Assembly: GCF_000384195.1 (NCBI RefSeq)
Contig: NZ_KB913034.1
Location: 659,479 to 723,478, forward strand
Direction of reading: 5' to 3'
Source of the DNA: Allobaculum stercoricanis DSM 13633
Lineage (GTDB): Bacteria; Bacillota_I; Bacilli_A; Erysipelotrichales; Erysipelotrichaceae
DNA: 64,000 bases
This document shows, one piece after another, positions 60,671 through 64,000 of the stretch. The notes below the pieces were generated by a model. It made no database searches. It saw only the letters and a list, made by a program, of their open reading frames with translations, and was not told the DNA's origin. Numbering within the stretch: position 1 is the stretch's first letter; each line of letters starts with the position of its first letter. The position numbers and the translations under genes were made by a program.

Positions 60671-60798
60671 GATTGAAAGCACCTTTCCTGTCCTCCTTTA
60701 CGGAGAAACATTACAAGCAAGGTGGCACAGATTTCAAATCCGATCAGCACTTTTTTGGCCCATTTTTAAAATACGAAAAACAACAATCAATTATTTGA

Positions 60799-60909
60799 TC
60801 AAGCAATCTTTATTACTCGCTTTATGATGTTTTTGACAAAGTGTATCGAAATGAGAATCTCCAGATGTCACCTAATCAATATTTCCGCAATTTGATGGCT
60901 TTAAAGTAG
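60799..60909 (+). pseudogene. C-terminal gene remnant beside the IS21 element
   Basis: Thirty-six codons ending SLYDVFDKVYRNENLQMSPN then QYFRNLMALK and TAG look like the end of a real protein, but a stop lies just upstream next to the IS. The parent is not recognised; it could be an older transposase. Evidence is amino-acid composition only. Confidence 0.3.
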
Positions 60910-61456
60910 ATTAAACAAAATCTTGAGTCATTAAAATAACAATTTTTGAAATGGAGAATTATTAGAGTGTTGAAACATTCAAAAAATTTAATTACCTAAT
61001 ATAAATCCATGTTACTTAAATCATCCTAGATAATATGAGTTGATTAAGCTTTAAAGACAAATTGGCTTCAAGTATGGGTAGTACATATCAATTTGCTAGT
61101 GAATACGATCTCTATTCTATTATATCGTTTGATGTAGTATGAACTTGGATTATATCGCCATTTGAGTGAAGAATTCAACTTCATGTTTAAAACTATTAAA
61201 TTTATAAATATTTACACGTTTTGTTTTAATAGGAAGACAATGAGATTATTTAATAAGTTTTACGTCATCTAATTATTTCAAGGTTATTTATCTCATTGGG
61301 TAGGGAGATTTAAATCGATGATTATGATTGCTTAATTTGCCTTTCGTTTTGATACTTATACCAAAGCGTTAACATATAATTATAGTAGATACGACGCATA
61401 GGTTTGAATTGAATAATTAGAATGTAAAATCTTCATGTTTTAAATAAGGAGGGACT
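60910..61456 (+). other. AT-rich intergenic stretch
   Basis: No gene is seen. A possible -10 (tataat) lies at 61375 upstream of the macro-domain gene without a convincing -35; the ribosome site taaggaggga lies directly before that gene. Confidence 0.5.
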
Positions 61457-62511
61457 ATGCCTTTTGAAATTGTATGTAATGATTTGAATGATTTGCAGGT
61501 TGATGCAGTTGTTCGATTAGTGGATTCTTCTGAATTTGGTTTAGGTGCTGAACAGAATGGATATACCAAAATTGAGTCTGAGCTATTTGATTCTAAAGAT
61601 CAAAATGGTTGTTTTCTGCTTGATGATGTAGTGATTGTTCCAGTATGTAATCAAGAAGCAAAGTATGTCATTTATATAAAAAGACCAATTTTGCTAGATG
61701 ATCATGATGATGATCAGACAGTAGCTTCTTGTTATCGAAAAGTTTTGGAATTGGCTAATGCATATCATTGTGAGTCGATTGCTTTATCTTTGCTTGATTT
61801 AAAACGGAATGGATGGACTAAAGAACTTGCTTTACAAGTAGCGGTTCAGGAAATTCAGGAATTTCTTTTTGATCATGAAATGCAGGTTTATCTTGTTGTT
61901 TCTAAAAAAGAAGATTTGATGTTGTCACAAAACTTATATGAATCTGTTTTGCAATATATTGATGAAAACTATAATTCGAAAATTCTTGATGATGTAGTGG
62001 ATTTGGAAAGTGTGGATGGTGCATTTTTTCAATTAAGAAAGATTGAATCAATTCGAAATGTGCGAATCCATGAAAATGAGATTTTTGTCGAAAAAGGTGG
62101 AACTTTTGGTTTACCAACTGAACTTGATGCGCCTGCAGAATATTTAGAACTCGGAGAATTGTTACAAGATTTAGATGCTGGTTTTTCTGAGACTCTTTTA
62201 AACTGATTGACCGGACGGGGAAAAAGGATTCGGAAATTTATAAAAAGGCGAATGTGGATCGTAAGTTATTTTCGAAAATCCGGAATCATTTAGATTATCA
62301 GCCTTCTAAACGAACGGCGCTTGCTTTTGCGTTTGCTTTAGAATTGGATTTGGAAGAAACGGAAGATTTTATTGGTAGAGCGGGGTATCGGCTTTCCCAC
62401 AGCAATAAGTTTGATGTCATTATTGAATACTTTCTGGTCAACAAAAACTACAATGTGTTTGAATTGAACGAAGTGTTGTTTGCGTTTGATCAACCTTTAA
62501 TTGGTGCTTAA
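61457..62511 (+). pseudogene. Macro-domain protein gene split by a one-base frameshift
   Basis: The first frame (61457-62206, 249 residues) has a macro-domain-like start ('FEIVCNDLNDLQVDAVVRLVD'), the ADP-ribose-binding fold that begins such proteins, and stops at TGA 62204. The second frame continues at once from 62203 as 'LIDRTGKKDSEIYKKANVDR' and then 'KLFSKIRNHLDYQPSKRTAL', a helical/HTH-like domain, and ends at 62511. One missing base in the tttta-aac run near 62200 explains the break. The joined protein would be about 351 residues. It may be a true frameshift or a sequencing error. Confidence 0.8.
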
Positions 62512-62538
62512 AATGTCGCTTTTGAAGCGACCATTGAT

Positions 62539-62587
62539 CCTCTTGTTTCTTATCATGGAATCACGATAAGAAACAAGAGGGTTTTTT
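62539..62587 (+). terminator. Terminator after the macro-domain gene
   Basis: The perfect 16-bp stem cctcttgtttcttatc / gataagaaacaagagg with a ten-base loop is followed by GT6. The next ATG lies three bases after the T tract. Confidence 0.92.
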
Positions 62588-62589
62588 AC

Positions 62590-62640
62590 ATGATTGAAGT
62601 TGTATTTATTTTGGATCGAAGTGGTTCGATGTCAGGATTA
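62590..62640 (+). pseudogene. vWA-domain gene, 5' fragment
   Basis: Seventeen codons (MIEVVFILDRSGSMSGL) form the first strand and MIDAS metal site (DxSxS) of a von Willebrand factor A protein. The vWA sequence then ends abruptly and foreign DNA follows in the same frame. vWA proteins of this type are cytoplasmic and often act with AAA+ partners; nothing further can be said. Confidence 0.8.
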
Positions 62641-63111
62641 GACCCTGTTCCGATTGGTAGCTATCGTGGTTTCCAAATGTCGCTGACTTTGGAGGACTTC
62701 GGGCGCGATTATGTTCTGACGCTCAAGGGTCAAATGACCCATCGTGTAACGCTGGGCAAAGACCCTCGCGGCAACCTGACGAGAATTGACAATGCCTTAA
62801 ACGGCATGGCTGATCGGCTCACAGCAGTCAAGGGAAAGCTCGACAGCCTGTATGCGCAGATGGAAACTGCAAAGGCCGAGCTTGGTAAGCCGTTCCCACA
62901 GGAGGAAGAACTTCGCACAAAGTCTGCAAGACTGGCAGAGCTGAATATCGCTCTGAACATCGACGATAAGACACCGCTTGAAGCAATGGCAGAAGAAGCT
63001 CCGAGAGCTGAAATTGCCAAATCTGCAAAACCGTCTGTTCTGCAGAAACTCCATTCCTATGGAGCGCAGAGCAAGACAGAACCGAAAAAATCTATTGAGG
63101 AGGTACGCTGA
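62641..63111 (+). pseudogene. C-terminal part of an ICE SNF2-type helicase/methylase, fused to vWA start
   Basis: The 156 codons from the junction read 'DPVPIGSYRGFQMSL', 'LTLKGQMTHRVTLGKDPRGNLTRIDNAL' and a coiled coil ending 'KPSVLQKLHSY'. I recognise this as the extreme C-terminus of the very large helicase/DNA-methylase proteins of conjugative elements. The frame is open from the vWA ATG at 62590, giving a 173-residue chimera that could be translated, but both parents are fragments. Confidence 0.75.
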
Positions 63112-63113
63112 TT

Positions 63114-63599
63114 ATGGACAACGAAAAGATTACTGTTCTCGTAGTTGAACCGGAGAAAAATCCCTATGCGAAAGAGATTTCGTCGGGGCTTTCTACTTTG
63201 CAGCATGAGGTAGGCGGCTATATTCAAGCCGTCTATCCTTATGAGGAGCTTGTGTCAATCATCTGTGATGAAGAAGCGAAACTTAAAGGAAGCGAACTGA
63301 ACCGAGTGCTCCGTGATGAGGACGGACAAATCTATGATGTGGTGGCAGGAACCTTTCTTATCGTGGGATTGGGCGAGGAGGATTTTACCTCGCTCACTCC
63401 CGAACACATGAAGCAGTTCAAGGAAAAATTCAATACGCCCGAAATGTTCATGCGGCTGAATGGCAAGCTCGTCGTACTGCCAATGGAGACCGAAAGAGCC
63501 AAAGCAAAGAAGCCCTCTGTGCTGCAGAAGCTCAATGATATGAAAGGCACGGATGCTCCCACGGGTGCAAAGAAACCCCATGCCAAGGAGGAACGCTGA
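63114..63599 (+). CDS. DUF3846 domain protein of a conjugative element
   Basis: This 161-residue soluble protein has the DUF3846 pattern ('ITVLVVEPEKNPYAKEISSGLSTLQHEVGGYIQAVYPYEELVSIICDEEAKL', 'VAGTFLIVGL'). The C-terminal 'KPSVLQKLNDMKG' motif is shared with the preceding gene's end. It starts two bases after the previous stop, with ggagg upstream. Role on the element is unknown. Confidence 0.82.
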   Translation: MDNEKITVLVVEPEKNPYAKEISSGLSTLQHEVGGYIQAVYPYEELVSIICDEEAKLKGSELNRVLRDEDGQIYDVVAGTFLIVGLGEEDFTSLTPEHMKQFKEKFNTPEMFMRLNGKLVVLPMETERAKAKKPSVLQKLNDMKGTDAPTGAKKPHAKEER

Positions 63600-64000
63600 T
63601 GACCAATGAAGAACTGAATACCAAGCTTTATGAAAAGCTCTTTGCCGAACAGGAAAATTTCAAAGGGTGGCTGCTCACGCAGCCGCCTGAAGAAATCCTC
63701 AACCATGCTTACGAATACACCATCCGAGAGGATATTCTGATTTCGATGGAATATAATGACCTCACGGATGAACAAGCCTCTGCTTTGCTTCAATCTCCAT
63801 CACCCCTGGCTGACATTTTCAAGGATTTTGAAAAAATCGAGGGAGACCAAATGGAGAAAGTTCGGGGCTGCATCGAAAACCGAGCAGACAAAGAAATCGA
63901 AAAACAGCGTGAAGCTCTGCGTAATCTGCCGGTGTATCTCGCCTCTGCGACATTTGCCAGAGAGAACGGCGAGCTGGATGTTTACCGTGCTTCCCATCGT
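63599..64000 (+). CDS. DUF3848-like protein of a conjugative element, 3' end outside window
   Basis: The ATG overlaps the previous stop (TGATG) and the frame stays open for 134 codons to the window edge ('MTNEELNTKLYEKLFAEQ', 'LLTQPPEEILNHAYEYTIREDILISME', 'LPVYLASATFARENGELDVYRAS'). The sequence matches, from memory, DUF3848 proteins that follow DUF3846 genes on conjugative elements. The C-terminus is not seen. Confidence 0.75.
   Translation, partial: MTNEELNTKLYEKLFAEQENFKGWLLTQPPEEILNHAYEYTIREDILISMEYNDLTDEQASALLQSPSPLADIFKDFEKIEGDQMEKVRGCIENRADKEIEKQREALRNLPVYLASATFARENGELDVYRASHR

Larger units (their letters stand above)
58332..60789 (-). mobile_element. IS21-family insertion sequence
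   Basis: An istA-istB gene pair is bounded by imperfect inverted ends beginning TGA and sharing ttgttttt and tggNcca. Internal repeats of 'ttgaaatctg..ccac' lie near both ends, as usual for IS21 elements. Length is 2458 bp. A strong hairpin (gagaag / cttctc around ctgctc / gagcag) and a palindrome cacccccta-ggggtg lie downstream of istB. No clear target duplication could be read, so the exact ends are estimates. Confidence 0.85.
62641..64000 (+). mobile_element. Left end of an integrative-conjugative-element segment (runs off window)
   Basis: From 62641 base composition and codon use become GC-rich. The genes (helicase/methylase C-terminus, DUF3846, DUF3848) are an accessory set known from large Tn1549-like conjugative elements of gut Clostridia. 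The left boundary cuts into a vWA gene and into the helicase gene at once, so this is a truncated or recombined end, not a clean att site. Confidence 0.7.

Overview
The window is AT-rich DNA from a low-GC Gram-positive bacterium (Bacillota). Lac/cel-type PTS genes, a LevR/ManR-type regulator, MupG/DUF871 and GH1/GH3 glucosidases suggest an Erysipelotrichia- or Lactobacillales-like gut or oral anaerobe; this placement is an inference. It opens with the 3' part of a 23S rRNA and a 5S rRNA, so the left edge lies inside an rRNA operon.

Layout. 1-1.6 kb: rRNA. 1.7-4.2 kb: comEA-comEC (DNA uptake). 4.4-6.0 kb: an ISL3-family IS with a perfect 8-bp target duplication, splitting a small secreted-protein reading frame. 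6.2-11.8 kb: a minus-strand MMPL/heptad-repeat export operon with a divergent TetR-family regulator. 12-15.6 kb: a coiled-coil protein and two tandem mgtE Mg2+ transporters, with an unexplained foldable element upstream. 16.4-17.6 kb: an rRNA uracil methyltransferase (rlmD family) whose 3' end is duplicated at 22.1 kb. Between the two copies lies a Fic-family gene, itself split by a 3.1-kb GC-richer element carrying a Mef-like exporter behind a leader-peptide attenuator and an XRE regulator.

22.4-37.2 kb is a carbohydrate region. A LevR-like regulator with degenerate AAA+ motifs, an IS3-family IS and a DUF3284 protein precede PTS IIA-IIB-IIC, a MupG-like hydrolase, two GH1 and one GH3 glucosidases, and a HAD phosphatase. 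Import as sugar phosphate followed by intracellular glycoside cleavage is the natural reading. 37.5-39.4 kb holds a glycine-rich hypothetical protein and a ferredoxin / NapH-like membrane Fe-S protein / ArsR cassette with a perfect palindrome over its -10 box.

40-58 kb is a defence-type region. It has a SAM methyltransferase with a PLD-nuclease/SF2-helicase, a DUF4268 nuclease-like protein, and a complete type 1 BREX operon (brxA, brxB, brxC, pglX, pglZ, brxL) preceded by a perfect 11-bp-arm palindrome. An extra zinc-ribbon/hydrophobic-tail gene sits between brxC and pglX. An IS21 element follows at 58.3-60.8 kb. The right end holds a macro-domain gene broken by a one-base frameshift and a vWA gene cut after 17 codons and joined in frame to the 3' end of an integrative-conjugative-element helicase gene. 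Further ICE genes (DUF3846, DUF3848) run off the window.

No tRNA gene or CRISPR array was seen. The best leads are the unusual BREX operon with its operator-like palindrome, the nested insertions at rlmD/fic, the degenerate LevR-type AAA+ domain, the Fe-S/ArsR cassette and the foldable element upstream of mgtE.
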